Assembly: GCA_000509105.1 (NCBI GenBank)
Contig: BAIF02000035.1
Coordinates: forward strand, 1-64,000
Origin: Clostridiales bacterium VE202-21
GTDB lineage: Bacteria > Bacillota > Clostridia > Lachnospirales > Lachnospiraceae
Length of the DNA stretch: 64,000 nucleotides
Reading direction: 5' to 3'
The notes under the pieces: generated by a model
Told to the model about the DNA's origin: nothing
Database searches by the model: none
The model's input: the letters and a program-made list of their open reading frames with translations, nothing else
Program-made: the position numbers and the translations under genes
Part shown: positions 9,601 through 19,645 of the stretch, piece by piece
How the letters are laid out: every line of letters starts with the position of its first letter
Position numbering within the stretch: position 1 is the first letter of the stretch

Positions 9601-9908
9601 AGCAGGAGGCCGCTGAATCTATAGCCCGTATGCAGCGGTTAAGTGCCCGGATTGCAGGGGAAGGCATGGAACGATATGTCTGTTTTATTTTCGTGCACCA
9701 ATGATTCCTTAATTGAAAATATATGGAAGGTGTGGTAAAATTGTAAAGAAATTTACTTGCACTTATTCCGCTTCTGAGGAAAAGGCATCGATGAGAAAAC
9801 GCAGAGCAATTTTTAAAACACTGGAGCAGTAGAGTTAAAACCATGCGGCTGAGATTAAAAAATCATGAAAGGGGCAGCAAGCCCTGTAAATACGGAGGTT
9901 AATAACAT
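9601..9908 (+). promoter_or_regulatory. Intergenic region with pyrE promoter
   Basis: A 308-bp gap. A good promoter is TTGAAA (9713-9718), 17 bp, TAAAAT (9736-9741), so pyrE probably has its own transcript. The first 100 bp include a short open frame running on from the UvrA paralogue's 3' end, which I do not accept as a gene. AGGAGG-like TACGGAGG precedes the pyrE start. Confidence 0.5.
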
Positions 9909-10583
9909 ATGGAACAGTACAAGCAGGAATTTATTGAGTTTATGATCGACTGTGAGGTTCTAAAATTCGGAGACTTTGTAACAAAGAGCGGCAGGAAGAC
10001 GCCGTTTTTTGTAAATACAGGATTTTACCGCACAGGTACACAGCTGAGAAAGTTAGGTGAATACTACGCAAAGGCAATTGAGCAGAAGTTTGGCTTTGAT
10101 TTTGATGTATTATTCGGACCGGCATACAAAGGAATCCCGCTGACCGTGGCTGCAACGATGGCTATCAGCGAGCTTTACGGAAAAGAGATCCGCTACTGCT
10201 CAAACAGAAAAGAAGTGAAGGATCACGGGGACAAGGGAATCCTGCTTGGCAGCCCGATGCAGGACAAAGACAAAGTTGTGATTATCGAGGATGTCACTAC
10301 TGCGGGAACTTCCATTCAGGAGACACTGCCGATTATCAAAGCACAGGGAGACGTATCCCCAATCGGGCTTGTTGTTTCAGTAGACCGCATGGAGCGCGGA
10401 CAGGGAAGCAAGAGCGCACTGGCTGAGATTCAGGAAACATACGGGCTGGAGACGACGGCGATCGTGACGATGGCCGAGGTTGTAGAGCACTTGTACAACA
10501 GGCCTTACAAAGGAAAAATCATCATAGATGACACATTAAAAGCAGCAATTGATGCATATTACGAGCAATATGGCGTAAAGTAA
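9909..10583 (+). CDS. pyrE: Orotate phosphoribosyltransferase
   Basis: Joins orotate to PRPP to form OMP. The PRPP-binding motif is VVIIEDVTTAGTS, at about residues 118-130, and the flexible-loop lysines are in RKEVKDHGDKG. The length of 224 residues is normal. ATG is preceded by CGGAGG. With pyrC, pyrF, pyrK and pyrD this covers the pathway from carbamoyl aspartate to UMP; pyrA and pyrB are not in the window. A small membrane protein gene starts 12 bases after the stop. Confidence 0.95.
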   Translation: MEQYKQEFIEFMIDCEVLKFGDFVTKSGRKTPFFVNTGFYRTGTQLRKLGEYYAKAIEQKFGFDFDVLFGPAYKGIPLTVAATMAISELYGKEIRYCSNRKEVKDHGDKGILLGSPMQDKDKVVIIEDVTTAGTSIQETLPIIKAQGDVSPIGLVVSVDRMERGQGSKSALAEIQETYGLETTAIVTMAEVVEHLYNRPYKGKIIIDDTLKAAIDAYYEQYGVK

Positions 10584-10595
10584 GGAGGTAGTATT

Positions 10596-10745
10596 ATGGA
10601 AAAAGCCTACAAGACTATGCAAAGCGCAGGTGTGGGGAGCATCGTGCTGGGGATCATTATGATTGTGACAGGAGTGGCAGCGGGGATTATTTCTATTATT
10701 AACGGCGCCCGCCTTCTGAAAAACAAGAATCAGATTACATTTTAA
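10596..10745 (+). CDS. Small single-pass membrane protein (49 aa)
   Basis: A 49-residue reading frame with AAGGAGG six bases before its ATG. It has a hydrophobic helix from about residue 12 to 36, rich in Gly, Val and Ile, followed by a basic tail (ARLLKNKNQ). The strong ribosome site and tight spacing behind pyrE support translation. I do not recognise a family and assign no function. Confidence 0.6.
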   Translation: MEKAYKTMQSAGVGSIVLGIIMIVTGVAAGIISIINGARLLKNKNQITF

Positions 10746-10779
10746 CCGAGAATACTCAGTAAATTAAAGGGGTAAAATT

Positions 10780-11253
10780 TTGAGCCAGAAACAAGTAAAA
10801 AAGATCCGTACCCTGGGGAAAGTGTTGTTTGTTCTTTACATTTTCTTTCTCCTTTATTTTCTGATCTTTTCAGACTGGTACGGGCGGACTGGTGTTTCAA
10901 GGGAATACCAGTATAATTTAGTACTATTCAAAGAGATAAAGCGATTCATCGAATACCGGGAAGAATTGGGAGCCTTCGCGGTATTCACTAATTTATTCGG
11001 AAATATTCTTATATTTATGCCTTTCGGGTTTTTTATTTCCATGGCAAGCAGGGCCAGAGGTTTTTTTATGACATTGTTTTACAGTTTTGGACTGAGCCTG
11101 TGCGTGGAGGTTTTCCAGCTTTTGACTAAGGTAGGCAGCTTTGATGTGGATGATCTTCTGCTGAACACGATTGGCGGCGTGCTGGGATATATTTTGTTCT
11201 CAATTTGCAATACGATAAGGAGAAGACATTATGGGCATGGCAAAAAGTACTAA
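10780..11253 (+). CDS. VanZ family membrane protein
   Basis: A 157-residue membrane protein with a TTG start. It has a first hydrophobic helix at about 13-31, further helices from about 66-135, and the conserved VanZ-type pattern NLFGNILIFMPFGFF and VDDLLLNTIGGVLGY. VanZ proteins are linked to low-level lipoglycopeptide resistance in some species, but most members have no known role. The 3' end overlaps the next gene by 23 bp, which suggests coupled translation. Confidence 0.8.
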   Translation: MSQKQVKKIRTLGKVLFVLYIFFLLYFLIFSDWYGRTGVSREYQYNLVLFKEIKRFIEYREELGAFAVFTNLFGNILIFMPFGFFISMASRARGFFMTLFYSFGLSLCVEVFQLLTKVGSFDVDDLLLNTIGGVLGYILFSICNTIRRRHYGHGKKY

Positions 11254-11605
11254 AGACAGACAGAAGGAAAAGGAGAAGGACCGCAAGAAGCGGGGTTCCA
11301 GAAAATACGGGCAGGCCAAGTTCAAGCACTCCCGCATGGGGATCTATTCCTGCGTCTATGCAGGAGGCGCGCTTACGATCCTTCTGATCTGCATTCTGGC
11401 GGCGTTTGTCATGCGCGGCAATACATTCGGGCTGATCGGAGGAATGGGCATTGTCTCTATCGTGCTGGCGGCGCTTGGAATCCGGGCATCGGTAAAAGGA
11501 ATGCGGGAACGGGAAAAGCGTTATATAACCTGTAAAGCAGGCATGGCGGGAAATATCGTAATTCTGCTGGGCCTGGCAGCGATATTTTTAGGAGGTCTAA
11601 TGTAA
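11231..11605 (+). CDS. Small two-helix membrane protein (DUF6142-like)
   Basis: A 124-residue protein with a very basic N terminus (residues 1-38, rich in Lys and Arg) and hydrophobic segments at about 38-62, 66-84 and 103-123. It begins inside the VanZ gene. An alternative start two codons later (11237) is possible. The layout resembles DUF6142 proteins of Lachnospiraceae, but this is from memory of family shape. The next gene starts one base after the stop. Confidence 0.5.
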   Translation: MGMAKSTKDRQKEKEKDRKKRGSRKYGQAKFKHSRMGIYSCVYAGGALTILLICILAAFVMRGNTFGLIGGMGIVSIVLAALGIRASVKGMREREKRYITCKAGMAGNIVILLGLAAIFLGGLM

Positions 11606-11606
11606 T

Positions 11607-13679
11607 ATGGAAGAGAAAGAATGGCAGGCAGAAAGAAACAGTGAGTTCGGAGAACGGCATGAGCTTACAATAGACAGGATCAGAAGGATGGCCGTGGAAG
11701 AATCGGTTGGTGTGGCTTTCCAGCCCTTTTTTCAAAGTACGGCGGCATTCTTGCTTCAGCTGGAGGACGTCCGTCAGCTGATCGAAAGTGGAGAGTGGGA
11801 GCATTTAAGCCTCAGGCAGATGCAGGATATCAACCAGACTCTTTACGCGGATATTTTGGAGGAGAATTACGGGCACAGTTATGCGGATCCGGCATATGCG
11901 GTAAAGAAGCTGGGGGAGGAATACGGGCAATTATTGAGTCTTCTGTACACAGAGCTGCGGGGCGGAATACCTTTTGTTTTTGAGAACCGCCTGGATTATC
12001 TGACCATACAGAATGAACTGTTTATTGAAATCTATAACAGTTTTGAAGCTGAGGAACTGCCGGAATATAAGACACTGAAAGACATAATTTACTGGTATGC
12101 CAGCGATTACTGTGACGTATTTTTGGCTGACCGGATTGAGGAGCAGATTTGTCCCTGTTATTCCTTTGCGGCGGATATCATAATGGGGGCGGATCTGGAT
12201 GACGAGAGGTATCTGTACCGCTTTGGAGAATATATTACGGAAAATGAGCTGGGAACAGCCAGACACCTGAACGGGCTGCCCGAGGAGACTCTGCGGAAGA
12301 TGGCGGATGTGTATACGGAGGGGTACCGTGTCGGATTCATCAACACTGGAAAGGATCTGTCCATAAAATCAGTGGTCAATATCCGCTATTCTCTCGGATT
12401 TGAAAAGGTCGTGAAGCTTGCTATTGAGAATTTTGCGAAAATGGGGCTTAAGCCGGTGATTTACCGGGCATCCTCCAGTGTCATAACCAAGAGGGAACAT
12501 CTGAAGATCGGGTACTGCGGGGCTATTGCCAACAAGCAGTATGAATACGACCACCGCCATGATCAGGCATTATTTATGGACAAGCGCTACATCGAGCGGA
12601 AGCTGGATGTCATTAGAAATACTTATGAAAAGAATAAAGAGCAGGCCGCACAGTTTGCAGGCCCGGCCGTGATGGAAATCTTCGGAGAGAAGCCATTTTC
12701 TCCAAAGGCGAAGCCGGAGGCAGTAAGCTGTAGTGAGGCACAGCGTTCCCTGGCCCTTCTCTTTGACAGCAGGTCCGGGCAGATGACAAACCAGTATATC
12801 AAAGGGGAAGAGAGAAGTTTTACCATTATCGCTTATCCGGTTCCCGAGATCGGGGAGGATTATGCTGCCATTTTTGATGAAGTGATCCGAATCAACACAC
12901 TGGATGCCGGGCTTTATGAAAAAGTCCAGCAGGTTATGATTGATGCCCTGGATCAGGGCGAGTGTGTCCGCATTCTTGGAAAAGGAGAGAACCAGACGGA
13001 TCTGACAGTGCAGCTGCGACGCCTGGCAGACCCGGAGAAGGAAACCTTATTCGAGAACTGTGTGGCCGATGTCAATATTCCGGTCGGGGAGGTATTTACC
13101 TCACCAGTACTGGAGGGGACAAACGGTGTCCTGCATGTGGGATGCGTCTATCTGAATGAACTGCAGTATTCGAACCTGAAGATTACATTCAAAGACGGTA
13201 TGATATCAGATTACACATGCACGAACTTTAAGCTAGAGGAAGATAACAGAACGTATATCTATGAAAATATTCTCCATAACCACAAAACCCTGCCCCTCGG
13301 AGAATTCGCAATCGGCACCAACACAACGGCGTATGTGGCGGCGAAGAAGTACGGGATTGAAGACAAAATGCCCATACTGATTGCAGAAAAAATGGGTCCT
13401 CACTTTGCAGTTGGGGACACCTGTTACAGTTGGAGCGAGGACATCCGGGTGTACAATCCAAACGGCAAGGAAATCGTGGCAAAAGACAACACCGTCTCTA
13501 TACTGAGAAAAGAAGACGTGGCAAAGGCATATTTCCAGTGCCACACAGATATAACCATACCTTATGAAGAGTTAGAAGAAATAAGTGTAGTGACAAAAGA
13601 AGGAAATAATATTATACTATTGAAGGATGGCAGGTTCGTACTTGAAGGAACAGAGGCTCTCAACGAGCCCTTTAATTAA
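11607..13679 (+). CDS. Aminopeptidase, M29 family (long form)
   Basis: A 690-residue cytosolic metallo-aminopeptidase. The C-terminal half carries the M29 (AmpS/AmpT) elements: VFTSPVLEGTNG with a glutamate ligand, LGEFAIGTN with a second, EKMGPHFAVGDTCY with His and Tyr, and CHTDITIPYE with His and Asp. The N-terminal 300 residues are an extra domain absent from classic M29 enzymes (about 410 residues), as in the long clostridial form. It is a two-metal exopeptidase by family knowledge. It starts one base after the preceding membrane protein gene. The 63-bp gap before purE has no clear promoter, so some read-through into the purine genes is possible. Confidence 0.8.
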   Translation: MEEKEWQAERNSEFGERHELTIDRIRRMAVEESVGVAFQPFFQSTAAFLLQLEDVRQLIESGEWEHLSLRQMQDINQTLYADILEENYGHSYADPAYAVKKLGEEYGQLLSLLYTELRGGIPFVFENRLDYLTIQNELFIEIYNSFEAEELPEYKTLKDIIYWYASDYCDVFLADRIEEQICPCYSFAADIIMGADLDDERYLYRFGEYITENELGTARHLNGLPEETLRKMADVYTEGYRVGFINTGKDLSIKSVVNIRYSLGFEKVVKLAIENFAKMGLKPVIYRASSSVITKREHLKIGYCGAIANKQYEYDHRHDQALFMDKRYIERKLDVIRNTYEKNKEQAAQFAGPAVMEIFGEKPFSPKAKPEAVSCSEAQRSLALLFDSRSGQMTNQYIKGEERSFTIIAYPVPEIGEDYAAIFDEVIRINTLDAGLYEKVQQVMIDALDQGECVRILGKGENQTDLTVQLRRLADPEKETLFENCVADVNIPVGEVFTSPVLEGTNGVLHVGCVYLNELQYSNLKITFKDGMISDYTCTNFKLEEDNRTYIYENILHNHKTLPLGEFAIGTNTTAYVAAKKYGIEDKMPILIAEKMGPHFAVGDTCYSWSEDIRVYNPNGKEIVAKDNTVSILRKEDVAKAYFQCHTDITIPYEELEEISVVTKEGNNIILLKDGRFVLEGTEALNEPFN

Positions 13680-13742
13680 AGAGCGTATCTGCTCGGATGG
13701 AACAGATACGGAAGCGTACAAAATGAGAAAGGTGGAAGAGAC

Positions 13743-14255
13743 ATGCCAAAAGTAGGAATAGTAATGGGAAGCGACTCTGACCTGAAGGTTATGAGTAAGG
13801 CTGCAAGTATGCTGGAGAAGCTGGGAATTGATTACGAGATGACCATTATCTCAGCACACCGCGAGCCGGATGTATTTTTCGAGTGGGCAAAGGCCGCAGA
13901 GGGTAAAGGAATAAAGGTAATCATTGCAGGAGCAGGTATGGCGGCACACCTTCCGGGGATGTGCGCAGCGCTGTTCCCGATGCCGGTCGTAGGCGTGCCA
14001 ATGTCTGGGAAGAACCTGGCTGGAGAGGACGCTCTGTTTTCAATCGTACAGATGCCGCCGGGAATTCCGGTTGCGACTGTGGCAATCGACGGCGGAATGA
14101 ATGCAGCAATCCTGGCAGCCAAGATCCTGGCTACTTCGGACGAGGCGCTTCTGGAGAAGTTGAAAGCATACTCCGTTGAGATGAAGGAGACTGTGCAGGG
14201 AAAGGCAGCCAAACTGGATGAAATCGGATACGAAGCATACCTTGAAAATAAATAG
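13743..14255 (+). CDS. purE: N5-carboxyaminoimidazole ribonucleotide mutase
   Basis: Moves the carboxyl group of N5-CAIR to give CAIR in purine synthesis. The product is 170 residues, with the substrate loop GSDSDLKVM (9-17) and the conserved SAHREPD (catalytic His) at about 39-45. AAAGGTGG precedes the ATG. It is the first gene of a compact purE-purM-purN-purD run. No purine riboswitch was seen in the 63 bp upstream. Confidence 0.95.
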   Translation: MPKVGIVMGSDSDLKVMSKAASMLEKLGIDYEMTIISAHREPDVFFEWAKAAEGKGIKVIIAGAGMAAHLPGMCAALFPMPVVGVPMSGKNLAGEDALFSIVQMPPGIPVATVAIDGGMNAAILAAKILATSDEALLEKLKAYSVEMKETVQGKAAKLDEIGYEAYLENK

Positions 14256-14280
14256 AAGCGGCAGATTGGAGAGAAATAAT

Positions 14281-15306
14281 ATGGATTATAAGAACGCAGG
14301 CGTTGATATAGAAGCTGGCTACAAGTCAGTGGAACTCATGAAAAAGCATGTGCAGGAGACCATGAGATCAGAGGTACTGACGAATCTGGGCGGGTTCTCA
14401 GGCGCATTTTCCCTGGAGAAGTTTAAAAATATGGTGAAGCCCACACTGGTATCTGGCACAGACGGTGTAGGTACAAAGCTGAAGCTGGCTTTTATTTTAG
14501 ATAAACATGACACAGTCGGCATTGACTGCGTGGCAATGTGTGTCAATGATATTGCCTGTGCGGGAGGGGAGCCCTTATTCTTCCTGGATTACATTGCATG
14601 CGGCAAGAATGAACCGGAGAAGATTGCAACCATCGTCAGCGGTGTTGCAGAGGGATGCAAGCAGTCCAATGCGGCCCTGATCGGCGGGGAGACGGCGGAG
14701 ATGCCGGGCTTCTATCCGGTAGATGAGTATGACCTGGCTGGATTTGCAGTGGGTATTGTAGATGAAAAAGACCTGATTACAGGCAAAGACCTGAAGGCCG
14801 GGGACGTGCTGATCGGCATGGCATCCTCAGGTGTTCACAGCAATGGATTCTCCCTTGTGAGAAATGTGTTTAACATGAAGAGAGAGGCGCTGGATACATA
14901 TTATGACAGCCTTGGAAAGACATTGGGAGAAGCGCTCCTTGTACCGACAAAGATCTATGTAAAGGCACTGCGCAGCATCAAAGAAGCAGGGGTAACCATT
15001 AAGGCATGCAGCCATATTACAGGCGGCGGATTTTACGAGAATGTTCCGCGTATGCTCAAGGATGATACCCGTGCGGTAATCCGAAAGGACAGCTATCCGA
15101 TTCCGCCGATCTTCCATATGTTATCCGTGGACGGCGAGATTGAAGAGCAGATGATGTACAACACGTTTAATATGGGACTCGGCATGATCATGGCAGTGGA
15201 CGAGAAAGATGTGGATAAGACTATGGAGGCCATTAAGGCTGCCGGAGAAGATCCGTATGTAGTCGGCAGGATCGAAGCCGGAGAAAAAGGAGTTACCTTA
15301 TGCTAA
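14281..15306 (+). CDS. purM: Phosphoribosylformylglycinamidine cyclo-ligase
   Basis: ATP-dependent ring closure of FGAM to AIR. A 341-residue PurM with the family opening [18 protein letters not shown], the nucleotide-binding [13 protein letters not shown], and [11 protein letters not shown]. An open frame extends back to 14218 inside purE, but GGAGAG seven bases before 14281 and the family N terminus fix the start at 14281. Its last seven bases overlap purN. Confidence 0.95.
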   Translation: MDYKNAGVDIEAGYKSVELMKKHVQETMRSEVLTNLGGFSGAFSLEKFKNMVKPTLVSGTDGVGTKLKLAFILDKHDTVGIDCVAMCVNDIACAGGEPLFFLDYIACGKNEPEKIATIVSGVAEGCKQSNAALIGGETAEMPGFYPVDEYDLAGFAVGIVDEKDLITGKDLKAGDVLIGMASSGVHSNGFSLVRNVFNMKREALDTYYDSLGKTLGEALLVPTKIYVKALRSIKEAGVTIKACSHITGGGFYENVPRMLKDDTRAVIRKDSYPIPPIFHMLSVDGEIEEQMMYNTFNMGLGMIMAVDEKDVDKTMEAIKAAGEDPYVVGRIEAGEKGVTLC

Positions 15307-15926
15307 AGATCGTTGTTCTGGTGTCAGGCGGCGGAACCAATCTGCAGGCGGTGATCGACGGCGTCAAAGGCGGCGCCATATCGAATACGGAGATCGTGGG
15401 CGTGGTCAGCAATAATAAAAATGCCCGTGCGCTGGAGCGCGCCAGTGCGAATGGGATCAGCGCCTGCTGCATATCCCCAAAAGATTACGAATCCAGAGAG
15501 GTGTTCAATGCAAAGCTTTTGGAGGCTGTGGATTCATATGAGCCCGACCTGATTGTATTGGCCGGATTTCTGGTTGTGATACCTCCGGCTATGACTGCAA
15601 AATATAAGAACCGCATGATCAACATTCATCCGTCTCTGATACCGGCTTTCTGCGGAAAAGGATATTACGGGCTCAAGGTACATGAAGCGGCCCTGGAGCG
15701 CGGCGTAAAAGTGGTCGGTGCAACGGTGCATTTTGTGGATGAAGGGACGGATACGGGGCCGATCATCCTGCAGAAGGCGGTAGAAGTAGAGCAGGGGGAC
15801 ACCCCGGAGGTTCTGCAGCGCAGAGTGATGGAACAGGCAGAGTGGAAGATCCTGCCCATGGCGATCGATTTGATTGCCAATGATAAAGTAAGAGTTGTGG
15901 ACGGAAAAACAGTAATTACGAAATAG
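15300..15926 (+). CDS. purN: Phosphoribosylglycinamide formyltransferase
   Basis: The 10-formyl-THF-dependent transformylase that converts GAR to FGAR. The 208-residue product has the glycine-rich GGGTNLQA near the N terminus (9-16), the catalytic Asn/His region [12 protein letters not shown], and the Asp of [10 protein letters not shown]. The start overlaps the purM stop region by seven bases, indicating coupling. AGGAGG for purD follows directly after the stop. Confidence 0.95.
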   Translation: MLKIVVLVSGGGTNLQAVIDGVKGGAISNTEIVGVVSNNKNARALERASANGISACCISPKDYESREVFNAKLLEAVDSYEPDLIVLAGFLVVIPPAMTAKYKNRMINIHPSLIPAFCGKGYYGLKVHEAALERGVKVVGATVHFVDEGTDTGPIILQKAVEVEQGDTPEVLQRRVMEQAEWKILPMAIDLIANDKVRVVDGKTVITK

Positions 15927-15937
15927 AGGAGGCTGCT

Positions 15938-17209
15938 ATGAAGGTATTGATTGTAGGAAGCGGTGGAAGAGAACATGCGATTGCGGCAAGTGCGGCAAAG
16001 AGCAGCAAGGTGGAAAAGATGTACTGTGCACCCGGAAACGCAGGAATTGCGGAGTATGCAGAGTGTGTGGATATCGGAGCCATGGAATTTGACAAGCTGA
16101 CAGCTTTTGCGAAGGAGGCAGAGATTGACCTTGTGATCGTGGGCATGGACGACCCGCTGGTGGGCGGTCTTGTGGATGAACTGGAAGCCGCTGGAATCCG
16201 TACATTCGGGCCGCGTAAAAATGCGGCAATTCTGGAAGGCTCCAAAGCATTTTCAAAAGATCTGATGAAGAAATATAACATACCGACAGCAGGTTACGAG
16301 AACTTTACAGATCCGGACAAGGCGCTTACTTATCTGGAAACAGCAAAGTTTCCGATCGTCCTGAAGGCGGATGGGCTGGCGCTTGGTAAGGGCGTTCTGA
16401 TTTGCAATACCCTGGAGGAGGCGAAGGAAGGCGTGAAGACCATCATGCTGGATAAGAAGTTCGGCTCCGCGGGAAATGAGATGGTAATCGAGGAATTCAT
16501 GACGGGCCGTGAGGTATCTGTACTTTCTTTTGTTGACGGAAAGACCATTAAGACGATGACCTCCGCGCAGGACCACAAGAGGGCCGGGGACGGAGACACC
16601 GGGCTGAATACCGGCGGCATGGGAACATTTTCCCCAAGCCCGTTTTACACAAAGGAAGTAGAAGTGTTTTGTAATAAATATGTCTATCAGGCCACGGTAG
16701 ATGCCATGGCGGCAGAGGGAAGAGCATTCAAAGGCGTGATCTTCTTCGGGCTGATGCTGACGGAGGATGGACCGAAGGTGCTGGAATACAATGCCCGTTT
16801 CGGGGATCCTGAAGCCCAGGTCGTGCTGCCTCGCATGAAGAATGACCTGATCGAAGTAGTTGAGGCTTGCATCGACGGTACATTGGACCAGATTGATCTT
16901 CAGTTTGAGGACAATGCGGCAGTATGCGTTGTGCTGGCTTCGGACGGATATCCGGTTCAGTATGACAAGGGATTCGAGGTTACCGGGTTGGAAGAGTTCA
17001 AAAAGCATGAAGGGTATTACTGCTTCCATGCAGGGACAAAGTTCGACGGAGATAAGATCGTTACTAACGGCGGACGCGTGCTGGGAATAACGGCAAAAGG
17101 AAAAGATCTCAAAGAGGCAAGGGCGAATGCTTATGCCGCAGCCGAATGGGTAAAATTTGACAATAAATACATGCGCCATGATATCGGGAAAGCGATTGAT
17201 GAAGCGTAA
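15938..17209 (+). CDS. purD: Phosphoribosylamine-glycine ligase
   Basis: An ATP-grasp ligase that makes GAR from phosphoribosylamine, glycine and ATP. The 423-residue length is normal. The N-terminal GSGGREHAIA (7-16) binds substrate, the ATP-grasp lysine motif is VLKADGLALGKGV, and the metal-binding region is EYNARFGDPEAQV. It ends the purine gene run and is followed by a strong terminator. Confidence 0.95.
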   Translation: MKVLIVGSGGREHAIAASAAKSSKVEKMYCAPGNAGIAEYAECVDIGAMEFDKLTAFAKEAEIDLVIVGMDDPLVGGLVDELEAAGIRTFGPRKNAAILEGSKAFSKDLMKKYNIPTAGYENFTDPDKALTYLETAKFPIVLKADGLALGKGVLICNTLEEAKEGVKTIMLDKKFGSAGNEMVIEEFMTGREVSVLSFVDGKTIKTMTSAQDHKRAGDGDTGLNTGGMGTFSPSPFYTKEVEVFCNKYVYQATVDAMAAEGRAFKGVIFFGLMLTEDGPKVLEYNARFGDPEAQVVLPRMKNDLIEVVEACIDGTLDQIDLQFEDNAAVCVVLASDGYPVQYDKGFEVTGLEEFKKHEGYYCFHAGTKFDGDKIVTNGGRVLGITAKGKDLKEARANAYAAAEWVKFDNKYMRHDIGKAIDEA

Positions 17210-17216
17210 TAAAATA

Positions 17217-17265
17217 AACAGCAGGGTTTCAGGGGAACAGCACCGGGAATCCTGCTGTTTTTATA
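17217..17265 (+). terminator. Rho-independent terminator after purD
   Basis: The stem AACAGCAGG pairs with CCTGCTGTT, and TTTTT follows. The loop of about 20 bases contains a smaller GGGGAA/CACCGG region. It closes the purE-purM-purN-purD transcript. Confidence 0.8.
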
Positions 17266-17357
17266 ATATATGATGACTTACCAAAAACTACGGACAGTCC
17301 CATTTAGAAAATTATGCTAAGGGGTGCAAAGGAGGAAGAAGCCTCTTTGAAAAGATA

Positions 17358-17386
17358 TTGACAGGGCAGGATTACAAATGTAATAT
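17358..17386 (+). promoter_or_regulatory. PBP promoter with BlaI/MecI-type operator
   Basis: A consensus promoter, TTGACA (17358-17363), 17 bp, TAATAT (17381-17386). The palindrome ATTACAAATGTAAT (17371-17384) spans the end of the spacer and the -10 box. It matches the TTACA-n-n-TGTAA core bound by BlaI/MecI repressors, which control beta-lactamase and mecA-type genes. No BlaI or BlaR gene is in the window. Confidence 0.7.
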
Positions 17387-17454
17387 TAAGAGGTAGGTGA
17401 TGGGTATTCATTAAGCAGTAGAGGATCATAAAGGGTTCACAGAAAGGCAGGGAA

Positions 17455-19542
17455 TTGATATTGGCAGACAGAAAAGCATACAGGCGCAGGAAAAGAAGGC
17501 AAAAACAGGGGAACAAGAAGATCATTTTGGCAGTGGCGGCAGCAATTGTTCTGCTGGTACTGGCTGGGGTTTTAGCATGGTGGCTTCTTCGGGTTAAGAC
17601 AACGCCCCAGGATGCAGCCGGGCAGTATTTTTCTCTGCTGAACGAGGGCAAGTATAAAGAGATGTATCAGCTGCTGAGTGAGGACACAAAAAAAGACATT
17701 TCCCAGGAAGATTTTACGGAGCGGAACCAGAATATTTACGAGGGAATAGAGGCAAAAGACATAAAGGTGACTGTTCAGGGAGAGCCTGATTATAAAGAAG
17801 GCAAGAAGAAGGCAGTGCTTTCTTACTCAACTGCAATGGATACTCTGGCAGATGAACTTACATTTGATAATAAGATGCAGTTTGTAAAAGAGGGGAAGGA
17901 TTACCGGATTGTCTGGGACTCTACTCTGATTTTTCCCTCTTTGCAGGATGGTTATAAAGTGCAGATCAGCACCCAGACCGCAGCACGGGGATCCATACTG
18001 GACAGGAACGGCCAGATGCTTGCCGGCCAGGGGATTGTATCGGAAGTGGGAATCGTCCCGGGCAAACTGGGGGAAGACAAAGCGGGATCCGTGAAGAAAA
18101 TTGCGGAAATCCTGGGGATGACTGAGGATAATATCAATGAAAAACTGAGCGCTTCTTATGTGCAGGACGATTCGTTTGTACCGGTGAAAGAACTTGCCAA
18201 AAATGACCCTGCCGAACAAGAGCTTTTGCAGATACCGGGAATCATGATTAATGATAAGGAGGAGCGGGTATATCCGCTTGGCGCGGCAGCAGGCCAGCTT
18301 ACGGGATATGTGCAGGCCGTGACTGCGGAAGAACTTGAAGAATTGGGACAAAAGGGGTATCATGAGAATAGTGTGATTGGAAAGTCAGGCCTGGAAAGGG
18401 CCCTGGAGGATGAACTTAAAGCCGTTGACGGATGCAGCATTATGATCGTGAACGAAGAGGGGACGGAGATCGAAACGCTGGCCCTGAAACCGGCGGAGAA
18501 TGGGAAGGATGTTCAGGTAACAGTGGATGCCGGGCTGCAGACTACAGCATATGAACAATTTGCATCAGATCCGGGCACAGCCGCAGCCATGAATCCCAAG
18601 ACAGGAGAAATACTGGCATTGGTGAGTACTCCTGGGTATGATCCCAACGAATTTATCATGGGCATGTCCCAGAAGCGCTGGGAGGAACTGAATAACGATG
18701 AAAATAAGCCGTTGACCAATCGATTTAATACGTCATGGGTTCCGGGCTCCACTTTCAAAGCGATAACAGCCGCAATCGGTGTGGAATCCGGGAAGATCCA
18801 GCCGGATGCCAATATGGGGTATGTGGGATTAAGCTGGCAGAAGGATGGAAGCTGGGGCGATTATCACGTAACCACGTTGACGGATTATGGTTCTGAGGTG
18901 AATCTGGAAAATGCCCTGGTTTACTCAGACAACATTTATTTTGCCAGGGCCGCGCTGGATATAGGTGCTGACACGATCAGTGAGTATTTTAAGAACATGG
19001 GATTTGATGAACAAATGCCGTTTGAGCTGACACTTTCCGAATCCACATATGACGATGATGACAATATCGATTCCGAGATCCAGCTTGCGGACACCGGCTA
19101 CGGCCAGGGGCAGCTGCTGGTGAATCCGGTTCATATGCTGTCCATGTACAGCATGTTTACGAACAGCGGAAATATGCTTCAGCCCGCAATTCTGTATAAA
19201 GAGCAGGCAGAGAGCAAAGTATGGAAGGAAAAGGTGGTTTCGCCGGAGACGGCTGAACTGGTGAAAAATGACCTGATCCAGGTCATCGAAAATCCTTCCG
19301 GCACGGGAGCAAGCGCAAAAATAGACGGCGTATTGATGCTTGGTAAAACCGGTACTGCGGAAATCAAAGAGAGCCAGGACGATACGGACGGAGTAGAAAG
19401 AGGCTGGTTCGTCTGCGGAACGACAGAGGATATCGCAAAGCCGGTGCTTGCAGTCGGTATGGTAGAAGATGTAAGGAGCAAGGGCGGCAGCGGATATGTG
19501 ACAGCTAAAGTGAAGGAATTTGTGGCGTCTTATGTGCAGTAA
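17455..19542 (+). CDS. MecA-like class B penicillin-binding protein
   Basis: A 695-residue peptidoglycan transpeptidase with a cytoplasmic basic start, one membrane helix at about 23-43, and an outside part. After the helix comes an NTF2-like MecA_N domain (about 50-160), then a PBP dimerisation domain (about 165-340), then the transpeptidase domain. Active-site motifs are STFK (Ser432), SDN (491-493) and KTGTAE (Lys631). This order is the one seen in PBP2a/PBP3-type low-affinity enzymes. The start is TTG at 17455, or TTG at 17461; neither has a strong ribosome site. A BlaI/MecI-like operator lies on the promoter, suggesting induction by beta-lactams. Resistance itself cannot be claimed from sequence. 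Confidence 0.85.
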   Translation: MILADRKAYRRRKRRQKQGNKKIILAVAAAIVLLVLAGVLAWWLLRVKTTPQDAAGQYFSLLNEGKYKEMYQLLSEDTKKDISQEDFTERNQNIYEGIEAKDIKVTVQGEPDYKEGKKKAVLSYSTAMDTLADELTFDNKMQFVKEGKDYRIVWDSTLIFPSLQDGYKVQISTQTAARGSILDRNGQMLAGQGIVSEVGIVPGKLGEDKAGSVKKIAEILGMTEDNINEKLSASYVQDDSFVPVKELAKNDPAEQELLQIPGIMINDKEERVYPLGAAAGQLTGYVQAVTAEELEELGQKGYHENSVIGKSGLERALEDELKAVDGCSIMIVNEEGTEIETLALKPAENGKDVQVTVDAGLQTTAYEQFASDPGTAAAMNPKTGEILALVSTPGYDPNEFIMGMSQKRWEELNNDENKPLTNRFNTSWVPGSTFKAITAAIGVESGKIQPDANMGYVGLSWQKDGSWGDYHVTTLTDYGSEVNLENALVYSDNIYFARAALDIGADTISEYFKNMGFDEQMPFELTLSESTYDDDDNIDSEIQLADTGYGQGQLLVNPVHMLSMYSMFTNSGNMLQPAILYKEQAESKVWKEKVVSPETAELVKNDLIQVIENPSGTGASAKIDGVLMLGKTGTAEIKESQDDTDGVERGWFVCGTTEDIAKPVLAVGMVEDVRSKGGSGYVTAKVKEFVASYVQ

Positions 19543-19645
19543 TGCTGTAGGGGAAAGTGAACAATTTACAAGAAGAGTTTTTGTTTATTATTAAAAGGCA
19601 AAATATGTAATAATATATAAAGATATTTGGATTAAGGTATAAATA

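Noticed and set aside
9586..9702. Short frame beginning MSQMKQEAAESIARMQR downstream of the UvrA paralogue
   Set aside because: It overlaps the UvrA gene end, has no ribosome site and no recognisable family. It may be a gene remnant but cannot be supported.
16253..17179. 308-codon open frame on the minus strand across purD
   Set aside because: It is a shadow of the purD coding frame, with no ribosome site and no family features. The same applies to the long minus-strand frames over pyrF, addA and addB.
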